From positions 1 to 64,000 of the forward strand of contig JBFMDH010000016.1 of NCBI GenBank assembly GCA_040754075.1: a stretch of 64,000 nucleotides of DNA, read 5' to 3'. The stretch is from Acidobacteriota bacterium. GTDB taxonomy: Bacteria; Acidobacteriota; Blastocatellia; UBA7656. Position 1 is the first letter of the stretch, and each line of letters begins with the position of its first letter. Below are positions 45,064-52,951 of this stretch, piece after piece. A program made the translations under genes and the position numbers. The notes below the pieces were generated by a model that saw only the letters and a list, made by a program, of their open reading frames with translations, made no database searches and was not told the origin of the DNA.

Positions 45064-45534
45064 TTAGACTTCGCGCAAAGTCTGCCTCTCGTGCCAGATT
45101 GCAGAGCCTCTGCCGAATAACCAGTAATCGAGCGAATAACGCCCTGGCCCGACGGCGAGCAGCAATCCCGCGAGTGCCAGGTAAACCAGTGCAGGCTCAA
45201 ACGAGGATTGCCCCGGAGCCGTTGCCACAAAGGAATCGCCCTTCGGCAGATGGACGAGTATAAGCGCCCCCAGCATTTGACAAACAATGCCAAGCGCCGC
45301 CAACGGTGTCAGTAAGCCCAATACCAAAGCCAGCCCTCCGCCGAATTCAATCACTGCTGCAAGTGCCTGAATGAATCCGGGCACATTGGATAATCCCATC
45401 GCATCCATCCAGTTCATCGGATTTTGTATCTTCGGCAAGCCGTGCAGGATGAAAGCCACACCCATTACCGCCCGCATAAACAGCAACGCCGTTGCGCGCC
45501 AACCTCCTAAAAATTCTGGAAAAAATCTACGCAT
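45064..45534 (-). CDS. DoxX-family membrane protein
   Basis: 156 residues with four membrane segments. MRAVMGVAFILHGLPKIQNP at about 20-39 and VIEFGGGLALVLGLLTPLAA at about 61-80 are the DoxX signature. AAGGAGGAT precedes the ATG. DoxX proteins have been linked to thiol or sulfur redox balance and oxidative stress; the role here is unknown. It sits next to the gene-poor stretch and the hairpin-rich spacer. Confidence 0.88.
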   Translation of the reverse strand: MRRFFPEFLGGWRATALLFMRAVMGVAFILHGLPKIQNPMNWMDAMGLSNVPGFIQALAAVIEFGGGLALVLGLLTPLAALGIVCQMLGALILVHLPKGDSFVATAPGQSSFEPALVYLALAGLLLAVGPGRYSLDYWLFGRGSAIWHERQTLREV

Positions 45535-45647
45535 TGTAACGATCCTCCTTCGCCTTGTAGTCGTGCTTTATTCAGTAATCCTTCTGACTGTATCTCGCAA
45601 GGAGAGTGCCACACTGAGCGTGCAGGCAGACACTCTGCATTTTTCAT

Positions 45648-45756
45648 ATGCACAAAAAATGTCCTGGCAGCCATTGGCGGCTATTTGCCAATACGCTTTC
45701 AATGTATGATAACTGACTCGGCTGCTACGTTTGGCTACGCCAGATATTTTGTGCAT
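45648..45756. repeat. Imperfect inverted repeat in the hairpin-rich spacer
   Basis: ATGCACAAAAAATGTCCTGG (45648-45667) pairs with GCCAGATATTTTGTGCAT (45739-45756), 18 bp with a 2-nt bulge. The 109-bp unit lies between the DoxX gene and the next inverted repeat. Confidence 0.45.
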
Positions 45757-45814
45757 CAGGCAAGCGGATTGTTAGTAATCTGGCCCGTCTTGTATGGAGA
45801 ATTATAAATACCTA

Positions 45815-45946
45815 ATGTGCGACTCTCTTTTGGTGCTTTGTTTTCAGTGGCTTCTGACCGTAAATCTTTCAGAATGCCTGAAACCCAAAAGTGTCGCCGT
45901 TGAAAACAAAGAACTTATGAAACTATGCCACAAAAGAGTCGCACAT
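45815..45946. repeat. Nested inverted repeat upstream of the defence-like island
   Basis: Outer arms ATGTGCGACTCTCTTTTG (45815-45832) and CAAAAGAGTCGCACAT (45931-45946) pair with a 2-nt bulge. Inner arms TTTGTTTTCA (45837-45846) and TGAAAACAAA (45901-45910) pair exactly. The 132-bp unit could be a non-autonomous mobile element or an RNA hairpin. No target duplication was seen. Confidence 0.5.
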
Positions 45947-46045
45947 GGGGTTTACACATCAACTATGACCATCAAAACCGGAGAATCAAAAAAAGTGGTT
46001 GGCTCGACGACAACAGGGGGTACTCAAAATTATACTAAAGGGTCT

Positions 46046-46215
46046 GGAGTGATGCGGTTAGGCTATATAGCTTTGATCCGACCTCCCTTTTTTAAGTGAC
46101 TGAGCCATCACTCCTGTGGTAATAATACTTTTCCCTTACCCGGTTGCTAAACCGGAAAGCATGACATTGGTACAAGCAATGTTGCGAAGTCCCGATAAAC
46201 AGGGCTTTTTTTCTA
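46046..46215 (+). ncRNA. Candidate structured RNA upstream of the GHKL kinase gene
   Basis: Four stems in a row: GGAGTGATG (46046-46054)/CATCACTCC (46106-46114); CCGGTT (46140-46145)/AACCGG (46150-46155); ACATTG (46164-46169)/CAATGT (46177-46182); and AAGTCCC (46187-46193)/GGGCTT (46202-46207) followed by a T-run (46206-46212), which is terminator-like. A fifth small stem ACCAAC/GTTGGT (46226-46246) follows. This could be an independent RNA or a leader with an attenuator. No retron, riboswitch, tRNA or 6S signature recognised. Confidence 0.4.
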
Positions 46216-46294
46216 TGTATGGTGTACCAACTCTCTGCGTGTTGGTTTAGCAGAATTATTCGATATTAAATCTATTCGACAAGTCCTCAAATTT

Positions 46295-48610
46295 ATGACT
46301 ACTGAAGCGATATATACACCGAAAGGCGAGCCAGTTAAATTCGCAGTCGCATCAGAATTGCTTCGAGAGCTAGGCGAGCGATTGGTGGGAAAGCCGCATA
46401 TCGCATTGGCTGAATTGATCAAAAACAGCTATGACGCGGATGCCAATGATGCAGTCATCCGCTTCACAGATGACTGCATCCAGATCATTGATAACGGACA
46501 TGGGATGGACGAAGGCGAATTTCGTAAATTCTGGATGCGGATCGGCTCGCCACATAAACACGATTTGCGTATCTCTCGTAACTTCGGACGCCCGTTGACC
46601 GGCTCAAAAGGGGTCGGCAGGCTAGCCGTTCAATTTCTCGCCAAATCCATTCAAATTCGTTCGGTTTCTGAACTCGATCTACAAACGGAAATCTCAGCTA
46701 ATGTGGATTGGGATGAAGCAATTGCTGCTGGCGATCTCACTGAGGCAACGGCATGGTTGCACAAAGGAACCCCGACAGGGCTTTTCCCTAACGACTCCAG
46801 AAAGGGGACAGAGATCAAATTACGCGGTCTGAATCAGCAGTGGAGTAGAGAAAACTTCCAAGATTTGGCGCTTGAAGTTTGGTCTTTGCAACCACCATTT
46901 CGCGCCAATTCAGTAACGGAAGCAAATCAGCATCAAGTTTTTTCAATTGAACTTGAAACGCCGGAAGCCGACTTTGCTAAAGCTTTCGAGCAGTTAATGG
47001 CTTCAGAAATGAGTCAATGGGAAGCTCGTATTATTGGCAGGCTGTACAAAGATGTAGCCGTATCAGGCAAGTCAAAGTCTCCTGTGTTAGAGGTGACAGT
47101 AGAATTTCCTGATCGCTCTATCCACAAAGAGATTTTTCAGGATGAAGACTTCCAAAATCATGCAGAGTCGATTGGATCCCTAGAATATGAAATTCGCGTT
47201 TTTCGGCTCAATAATAGATTGAAAAAGGGTATCAAAGTGGACGAAGCTCGAAAGTATTTTTCTAAATACGGAGGCGTTCATGTTTATGATGCAGGCTTTC
47301 ATTTGCCTTACTATGGACCTGATACAGATTGGCTTGGAATCGAACGAGATCATGCACGTAGACAGTCACAATCTGAACTTTTACCTAAAGATATGAAGGA
47401 ATCGGTATCACGCGGTTTAAACTTTCTCCCCACACAACGTCGTTTGTTCGGTGTGGTAAAGATAGATACTAACAGCGAGCGTCAGAGAGCCATACAGCAA
47501 GCAATAGACGCTGCCAAGAAGGAAAAGAAGAATACATTGACACAAGCGGAAGTCAGGGAATTAATCCGTGAGGTGGACAAGAAAACACCCTATTTGAAAT
47601 TGCAGGTAACGAGAGATCGATTGGTAAATAATGATGCTACAATCGCTCTCAGCCAATTAGTGCGTGCATCGCTGGATTACTACTCCATCATCGCACAAAA
47701 ACGAAATCAGGAGGAACGAGCAAAACGCAAGAAACTGCCTACCGCTGCCGAAGAAATTGAGCAACTCGGTGATGCAATTGCTTCTGTAAAAAGTGCGCTG
47801 CCAGCAACGGCTTATATGGAATTGCAGCGGCAGTTCGCTGCAGTCAAAAAAGCAACATCCCACGAAATCCGTAAAATTGATGAACGTTTCGGAATGCTGG
47901 GAGCGCTAGCAACAGCAGGGATTTCGGCATTGGCATACGATCATGAATTGAATCGGCAGATTAACCAACTCGACAACTTAGCTACCCAGCTTGATGGTAT
48001 CAAAATCGCTGAACACTCTGCTCGCCAGCAGGTTTTGAATGTCGCGCAAAGGTTGCATGAATGGGTGAAGCGGGCAAGAGAAACGCGGAAGCTCTATTCC
48101 CATTTAGTAACAGAAGAGAGCCGGGAATCCCGAGAACGGTTCAAGGCTAGTCCACTACTCCACGAAGTTGCGAATCAAATGCAGTTTTTTTTGCGTGGGA
48201 TTCCATTGCACTACTCAGGGTTTGATGATGGGCTCCGCTTACCAGAAGGAAGCTTTGCCGAGTGGAGTTCGCTTTTCCAAAACATCCTTACCAATGCTTT
48301 TAATGCGATGCTTGATGTTGAGCAACGTAAGATCGGTGTTTTCGCCAGGCGTAATGGTCAACGAGTGATGATTTGCATTGAAGATACAGGTTGTGGAGTA
48401 GATTTGGAGAAAGCCGAACAATTGTTCGAGCCATTCGAACGGCGACTCGAAATCTCGCCAGAGCGGCGCGGTTTGGGCTTGGGCGGAACAGGGCTTGGAT
48501 TGACGATTGTACGAATGCTTGCTGAGAAGTTACAGTGTCGCGTCCAATTCGTTAAACCGAGCCAAGGATTCAATACCGCCTTTGAGCTATCTTGGAGGGA
48601 GGGTAAATGA
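46295..48610 (+). CDS. Double-GHKL protein: MORC/Hsp90-like ATPase fused to a histidine-kinase core
   Basis: 771 residues. The N-terminal GHKL ATPase (about 15-160) has the N-box LAELIKNSYDADA (Glu40, Asn44), DNGHGM (66-71) and GSKGVGRLA (103-111). An S5-like region follows, with GVHVYDAGFHLPYYGPDTDW (about 327-346), a pattern of MORC-like proteins. A helical part (about 395-530) leads to a DHp-like helix with possible phospho-acceptor His550 in AGISALAYDHELNRQINQLD. The C-terminal HATPase_c has LFQNILTNAFNAM, IEDTGCG (695-701) and GGTGLGLTIV (730-739). It therefore looks like a cytosolic kinase whose sensor is itself an ATPase. First of three plus-strand genes; ATGA overlap with the next. 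Confidence 0.85.
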   Translation: MTTEAIYTPKGEPVKFAVASELLRELGERLVGKPHIALAELIKNSYDADANDAVIRFTDDCIQIIDNGHGMDEGEFRKFWMRIGSPHKHDLRISRNFGRPLTGSKGVGRLAVQFLAKSIQIRSVSELDLQTEISANVDWDEAIAAGDLTEATAWLHKGTPTGLFPNDSRKGTEIKLRGLNQQWSRENFQDLALEVWSLQPPFRANSVTEANQHQVFSIELETPEADFAKAFEQLMASEMSQWEARIIGRLYKDVAVSGKSKSPVLEVTVEFPDRSIHKEIFQDEDFQNHAESIGSLEYEIRVFRLNNRLKKGIKVDEARKYFSKYGGVHVYDAGFHLPYYGPDTDWLGIERDHARRQSQSELLPKDMKESVSRGLNFLPTQRRLFGVVKIDTNSERQRAIQQAIDAAKKEKKNTLTQAEVRELIREVDKKTPYLKLQVTRDRLVNNDATIALSQLVRASLDYYSIIAQKRNQEERAKRKKLPTAAEEIEQLGDAIASVKSALPATAYMELQRQFAAVKKATSHEIRKIDERFGMLGALATAGISALAYDHELNRQINQLDNLATQLDGIKIAEHSARQQVLNVAQRLHEWVKRARETRKLYSHLVTEESRESRERFKASPLLHEVANQMQFFLRGIPLHYSGFDDGLRLPEGSFAEWSSLFQNILTNAFNAMLDVEQRKIGVFARRNGQRVMICIEDTGCGVDLEKAEQLFEPFERRLEISPERRGLGLGGTGLGLTIVRMLAEKLQCRVQFVKPSQGFNTAFELSWREGK

Positions 48611-49857
48611 GTCAACGAAACCAACGACTAATTCACATCTTTGACGATGAGGACGGACAAGAAGGTTTGGCGCAGCAGATGCAAGCTTCTCTGAAAAAGG
48701 TCGCAGCAGGGTTTAAACCACATATCTTATCGGCTGAAGAGTTCGAGGGTGACCTTGAGGAACTGCGACAACGCCGACAAGCCGCGCGTGAAGGCAAAGA
48801 GAAGTATAAGGAGAAGAAAACCAACTTTGATAAGGCTGACATTTTTGTCGTTGATTATGATCTAGCCGCTTTCTCTAATGCTTTTGTTACAGGAGAAGAG
48901 GTCGCATATCTCGCTCGCTGTTACTCATCGTGCAGATTAATTATCGGCGTCAACCAGTTCGTAGCGCGTGGCGCGAATCATTTTGATCTGACACTGAAAG
49001 GTGCGCCACAATCCTTCGCTGATTTGAACCTCACATCTGAGCAACTGAAGAACCCCGGGTTGTGGCAGGAACAATGGGCGAAACCAATCTTTCGACCATG
49101 GTATTGGCCTTTGATTCCGCGTGCGTTGGTAGACTTCGAAAAGCGTTTGACTACGCTCAAGGAAAATGGCGCATTGGACAAATCCATCACAGATACTCTT
49201 GGATTTCCTGAAACAATTGCTGAAGGGTTGCCGCGCGTTTTCAAGGCTTTCCTAGGTAAACAAGAAGACGTGCGTGCAGTGACTTTTCGAGAATTCGTTG
49301 AGAAAAGCGGCAATGGGCTACGTGGCAAAGACCGTGCGAACGACGATGCACAAGTCGCACGAATCGCTGCGGCGCGTGTAGCGAAATGGTTAGAAGAGAT
49401 CGTTCTCCCTTCTCAACACATATTGGTAGATGCGCCGCATTTGGTGTCTCGATTTCCGAGCCTGCTGAAACGCACAAAAGGCGAACCCCCTTCGTTTGAC
49501 AAGACAGTCGTTTTCGGCGGTGATGCCGACGCAGGAGTGATCTCGACATCTACAAAAGAAGCACGCTGGCAGGTAAAACATTGGCTGTCACGCTCGGCTT
49601 GGTTTTGGGAATCGCTCGTAGGCAATGAAACCATTCTTGAAGTTGGGCGTCCGTGGGAAGCGGAGCCGACACCCGTCGTCTTTTGTGAAGATGTCTCACG
49701 GTTTCTACCTCGATCTGCTACGCGCGAGTTCATAGCCGACCTTCCTGGTCCGTTCGTCCGCCGTTTCGTCGTCGACCCGAACACGAAAGACGGACGAAAA
49801 TACGCTGGTACACTGGAAGCTGTAGAGTATGATCCTGCCCTACGGTTCTCGGTTTGA
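48607..49857 (+). CDS. Receiver-like partner protein with unknown C-terminal domain
   Basis: 416 residues. The start overlaps the kinase stop (ATGA), so they are translated together. The N-terminus RLIHIFDDEDGQEGLAQQMQ looks like the acidic pocket of a receiver domain (Asp13, Asp14), and DIFVVDYDLAAF (about 79-88) like the phospho-acceptor strand (Asp83 or Asp85), separated by an inserted basic helix (about 50-72). SCRLIIGVNQF fits the next strand. The C-terminal 250 residues (with FREFVEKSGNG, WLEEIVLPSQHILVDAPHLV, FVRRFVVDPNTKDGRKYAGT) match nothing I know. No DNA-binding motif is clear. Probably the output partner of the kinase. Confidence 0.7.
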   Translation: MSQRNQRLIHIFDDEDGQEGLAQQMQASLKKVAAGFKPHILSAEEFEGDLEELRQRRQAAREGKEKYKEKKTNFDKADIFVVDYDLAAFSNAFVTGEEVAYLARCYSSCRLIIGVNQFVARGANHFDLTLKGAPQSFADLNLTSEQLKNPGLWQEQWAKPIFRPWYWPLIPRALVDFEKRLTTLKENGALDKSITDTLGFPETIAEGLPRVFKAFLGKQEDVRAVTFREFVEKSGNGLRGKDRANDDAQVARIAAARVAKWLEEIVLPSQHILVDAPHLVSRFPSLLKRTKGEPPSFDKTVVFGGDADAGVISTSTKEARWQVKHWLSRSAWFWESLVGNETILEVGRPWEAEPTPVVFCEDVSRFLPRSATREFIADLPGPFVRRFVVDPNTKDGRKYAGTLEAVEYDPALRFSV

Positions 49858-49904
49858 AGTAACTCTTATTCGACCAAGAGAGTGCTGGACCAGAGGTTAG
49901 TAAG

Positions 49905-50711
49905 ATGGCAGATGTAGATAATCAAATCCGACTCTTCACGGAAATATTCAAGACATTGTGGGAGCATAAGGCGATTGACTGGCAATCCGCGAAGGTTGAT
50001 GGGCAGTTGATTGCGGCTTATACGCCTTTTAGTGATTTGGCAGAGATGGTCACTTTGCTACCGAGCGCGAATAGACCGAGAATCACAGGTGAGTTTGGTG
50101 CTAAGCATCTTTGGTTGCGAAGCGATTCCGGGGCGCAGCCCGTGGTACATCTGAAATTCGATTTTAGTCGTAATTTGCCAGACGTTAAAATTAGATTGGG
50201 GTTATTCAAAAAACAAGGAGATAAGAAAGGAAAGGCTTTTGGCTTTCGATACGAATCTCCTGAAGGGTCTAATAGTCAAGGAAGTGGAACTCATCATTAC
50301 TACCATGTGCAACTGATTCGAGGATTCAAGAGAGACAGCGATTTCGTCTATAAATGTCCAAAATGGTTGCCTCTTACAGATCCTGCATTACCTTTACCTG
50401 CAACCGACTCAGTCTCACTATTGCTTTGTTTCATTGCCAGTTTATACGGTATTGCGGAAGTACAGAGCTTATTTCGTCAAGTAGAAGGAGTGAAGGATTA
50501 TTTTGAAGCCCACCCTTTTCGCCCGTTTGATGCTTTATCTTGGTATCGCTTAATGACTTCAAGAAGAGATGGACAGAAACACCATTATGAGGTTGCTGAT
50601 CCAGATATTGCTGAACCGAAACTCAGACATTTACATCAGAACCATGACCTGACCGAGATCACGCACTCCGAATACTCTAGATTAACGAGAGCGAAGAAGC
50701 TGAAGCTATGA
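49905..50711 (+). CDS. Unknown third protein of the island operon
   Basis: 268 residues, 47 bp after the previous gene, with AGAGG ahead of the ATG. Starts MADVDNQIRLFTEIFKTLWE. An N-terminal domain has many strands (LMQW-like hydrophobics around FGAKHLWLRSDSGAQPVVHL). LPLPATDSVSLLLCFIASLY (about 165-184) is a hydrophobic helix, too short of flanking charge to be a sure membrane segment. A His-rich end (KHHYEVADPDIAEPKLRHLH). Not recognised. As the last gene of the operon it is a candidate effector or substrate binder; this is inference from position only. Confidence 0.6.
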   Translation: MADVDNQIRLFTEIFKTLWEHKAIDWQSAKVDGQLIAAYTPFSDLAEMVTLLPSANRPRITGEFGAKHLWLRSDSGAQPVVHLKFDFSRNLPDVKIRLGLFKKQGDKKGKAFGFRYESPEGSNSQGSGTHHYYHVQLIRGFKRDSDFVYKCPKWLPLTDPALPLPATDSVSLLLCFIASLYGIAEVQSLFRQVEGVKDYFEAHPFRPFDALSWYRLMTSRRDGQKHHYEVADPDIAEPKLRHLHQNHDLTEITHSEYSRLTRAKKLKL

Positions 50712-50730
50712 CTATGATATAAATACATTT

Positions 50731-51144
50731 TCAATAGAGGTGAGCGATTTTTTCGAGCTTCTTTTTAAGCTTTTCAGTATCTTTCGTTTCGCATTCCCAA
50801 ACTAAAATTACTCGCCAGTCGAGCTTTTTTAGTGCAGCAACCTTGCGGCGGTCCCGTCTTACGTTTTCCAGCAATTTTTGATCCCAATAATCATTATTGC
50901 TCGTCGGCTTGCGCGACTTGGAACAGCCTTTGTGCTGATGCCAAAAGCAGCCATGCACGAAGATGGCAGTGCGGTATTTCGGCAATACGATGTCAGGACT
51001 GCCCGGCAGATCACGACGCTGAACGCGAAACCGATAGCCGAGTTGATGTAAACGACTGCGGACGAGTAATTCTGGCTTTGTGTGCCGTTGCTTGACCGAA
51101 GCCATAATGCGGCTACGTACACTTGAACTGACAGTATCAGTCAT
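50731..51144 (-). CDS. vsr: Very short patch repair endonuclease (Vsr-like)
   Basis: 137 residues from ATG at 51144; a TTG at 51180 would overlap the methylase stop by 4 bp (TTGA) and is an alternative. The Vsr pattern is clear: SRIMASVKQRHTKPELLVRS, LPGSPDIVLPKYRTAIFVHG with the catalytic Asp, then CFWHQHKGCSKSRKP with the His/Cys zinc-site residues, and NVRRDRRKVAALKKLDWRVI. Vsr nicks the T of T:G mismatches left by deamination of 5-methylcytosine made by the adjacent methylase. It fits the pair vsr-dcm, and is also known as a nuclease in some restriction systems. Converges with the island operon; 19 bp separate the stops. Confidence 0.93.
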   Translation of the reverse strand: MTDTVSSSVRSRIMASVKQRHTKPELLVRSRLHQLGYRFRVQRRDLPGSPDIVLPKYRTAIFVHGCFWHQHKGCSKSRKPTSNNDYWDQKLLENVRRDRRKVAALKKLDWRVILVWECETKDTEKLKKKLEKIAHLY

Positions 51145-51176
51145 AGGAATAACCAGCGGGTCAGTTACGGAGCAAA

Positions 51177-52217
51177 TCAAAGTTTTGCTATATGTTGCAG
51201 GATACTACGAGCGACTACACGCCCAAGCATCACTGGTACAGCATTGCCGATCAATTTGCCTACAGTTTTCATATGAACTGTCTTATTAGGCGGAACGAAT
51301 GCGTAACCTTCTGGGAAAGTTTGCAGGAGAGCGGCTTCTCGCAGCGAAATGGCGCGATCTTGTTCAGGATGACCAAACCGCCCATTACCGAACCCGTAGC
51401 ACTGAGTCGTGATTGTTGGTGCAGGCTCATCCCAAGACATTCTGCCATAAACGCTCGGATAAGTTTTGCCGCTCTTTTTGATGTGACATTTTGTCCGAAG
51501 CTCTTCATCCCAATCTCTCCATGTCCCTCCAGGTTTAGAAGCTTTAATTCGTTGGAGGTTTTTCTCAGTTAACAGGCTGGCGCGATGAAGCAGATCGGTT
51601 TTTGACGCTTCTCCAGCAGCTATTCTTTCGAGATTTTCGATAGCCTGTCTGACTGTCATGAAATTTTCTTCGCTATGCGTTGGGCATTGAAGCTTTATCT
51701 CGCCATATTGCGAAGCAAACATCACAAGTCGTTTTCTGTTTTGCGGAATACCATAATAGCGACAGTCAACGATAGAATACGTAACGTGATAATCAAGCTT
51801 TCTCAGTGCATTTATAAAGTCAATAAAAACCTCGTGATTCTCTAGTTTAGGGACGTTTTCCATCGTGATCATCTCAGGGTGCAATTCCTCCGCCAATCGA
51901 GCGAACTGGTAAAGTAGCATCCATCTTCGATCTTCTTCATCTCTATGACCTTGCGAGTAAGTCGAGAACGGCTGACAGGGTGCACATCCAGCAAGCAGTT
52001 TCACCTCCCCGTCTAAAAAATACGATCTGAGATGTTCAGCAGTAACATTACTGATATCTTCTGATAAAAAAGTGCTGTCGTTATTATGCTCGAAGGGATA
52101 TTTGCAAGCTGGATCAATATCTATACCAGCACGAACTTTGATCCCTTCTAGGGTGAACCCATGTGTCAAGCCTCCTACGCCACAAAATAGATCAACTGCT
52201 GATACAGGTCTGCTCAT
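51177..52217 (-). CDS. dcm: C5-cytosine DNA methyltransferase
   Basis: 346 residues with the full motif set: I AVDLFCGVGGLTHGF, IV GCAPCQPFSTYSQG (catalytic Cys in PCQ), VI ITMENVPKL, VIII QNRKRLVMF, and X KLIGNAVPV. The variable target-recognition region lies at about 180-270 (between the QNRKR strand and EPAPTITTQCYGFG). It modifies a cytosine in a short site that I cannot read off. Together with vsr it forms a minus-strand pair converging on the GHKL operon. No type II endonuclease gene is adjacent. Confidence 0.95.
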   Translation of the reverse strand: MSRPVSAVDLFCGVGGLTHGFTLEGIKVRAGIDIDPACKYPFEHNNDSTFLSEDISNVTAEHLRSYFLDGEVKLLAGCAPCQPFSTYSQGHRDEEDRRWMLLYQFARLAEELHPEMITMENVPKLENHEVFIDFINALRKLDYHVTYSIVDCRYYGIPQNRKRLVMFASQYGEIKLQCPTHSEENFMTVRQAIENLERIAAGEASKTDLLHRASLLTEKNLQRIKASKPGGTWRDWDEELRTKCHIKKSGKTYPSVYGRMSWDEPAPTITTQCYGFGNGRFGHPEQDRAISLREAALLQTFPEGYAFVPPNKTVHMKTVGKLIGNAVPVMLGRVVARSILQHIAKL

Positions 52218-52298
52218 AGATTTACCATAGAATATTCCTCTTGAATTGAACTTCTGAGGCTAGTTAAGCTTAATGGAAAAAAGGTGTTTCGTCACGAC

Positions 52299-52514
52299 TC
52301 AATTTACGCCGCCACACACAGTATTATCCATCTTGTTTGGTAGGCGGTCGTGGTTGCGTCGCCTGATAATTCGAGTTTTGATCTCTATCATCCATTCAAT
52401 TATGGTCGTCATAAGTTGTTGTGATAACGCAACCTTCTTTCTGTAAATTTGCTCCTCACAAAGAACAGCCTCAGGTTTTTGGCAGATAGTATGGTGTGTT
52501 TTGCCAGTCTTCAT
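52299..52514 (-). CDS. Possible small protein, weakly supported
   Basis: 71 residues from ATG at 52514 with GGAG upstream. Basic, with MKTGKTHHTICQKPEAVLCE at the start and a helical stretch QQLMTTIIEWMIEIKTRIIR. No family recognised, and it lies in a spacer with a transposase remnant, so it may be a chance frame. The rest of the 730-bp spacer (52218-52951) has no other gene. Confidence 0.25.
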   Translation of the reverse strand: MKTGKTHHTICQKPEAVLCEEQIYRKKVALSQQLMTTIIEWMIEIKTRIIRRRNHDRLPNKMDNTVCGGVN

Positions 52515-52782
52515 CAATCTCCATCAACACTGCGGTCGTCAACCGCTACTTCAATACGTCAGATCATGACAATCCTATCGCTGGTCAGTCGGAAGATTTT
52601 TGAGTCATGGTTTTACTTTACATCATGAAATAAATTTAATCAGCGGTTCAGTACATAACGGAAGTGGCTAAAATTGCTTGCACGAAAAGACATTTTAAAA
52701 ACTCGTGATTGCGTTTTTCCGCCATTGATTCACGTTGTTTTATAGTAGAACCAATTTTCAATACAGAAAAATGGGGGCGTGC

Positions 52783-52908
52783 TCAGTGGGGTCTTTTCGT
52801 TTCGCTATCCTTAGTAGTCGAAGTGAACTTCAGCCGGGGATAGTTCAATACCTGATGTAGTCGCTGATGATTGTAGAACTCTAAGTATCGGTCTGATCCG
52901 TTTTGTGC
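52783..52908 (-). pseudogene. C-terminal remnant of an IS3-type transposase
   Basis: The minus strand encodes AQNGSDRYLEFYNHQRLHQV then LNYPRLKFTSTTKDSETKRP and H before a stop. YLEFYNHQRLHQVLNYP is the conserved end of DDE integrase-core transposases of the IS3 family (YxxFYNxxRxHxALxYxTP). The rest of the element is gone. It marks past insertion between the island and the peptidase gene. Confidence 0.7.
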
Positions 52909-52951
52909 CGCTTATATGAGCGGGCAGTGGCGTTGACCTATTGAATCCTGT

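Noticed and set aside
45794-46099. 101-codon plus-strand frame in the hairpin-rich spacer
   Set aside because: It runs through both arms of the inverted repeat, so its sequence is explained by the repeat, and it has no ribosome site.
46046-46215. Retron-like msr-msd RNA
   Set aside because: No reverse transcriptase gene is encoded within the following genes and the stems do not match retron structure.
46295-48610. Plain MutL or Hsp90 homologue
   Set aside because: The C-terminal second GHKL domain with DHp-like helix and the receiver-like partner fit a histidine kinase, and MutL's C-terminal domain is absent.
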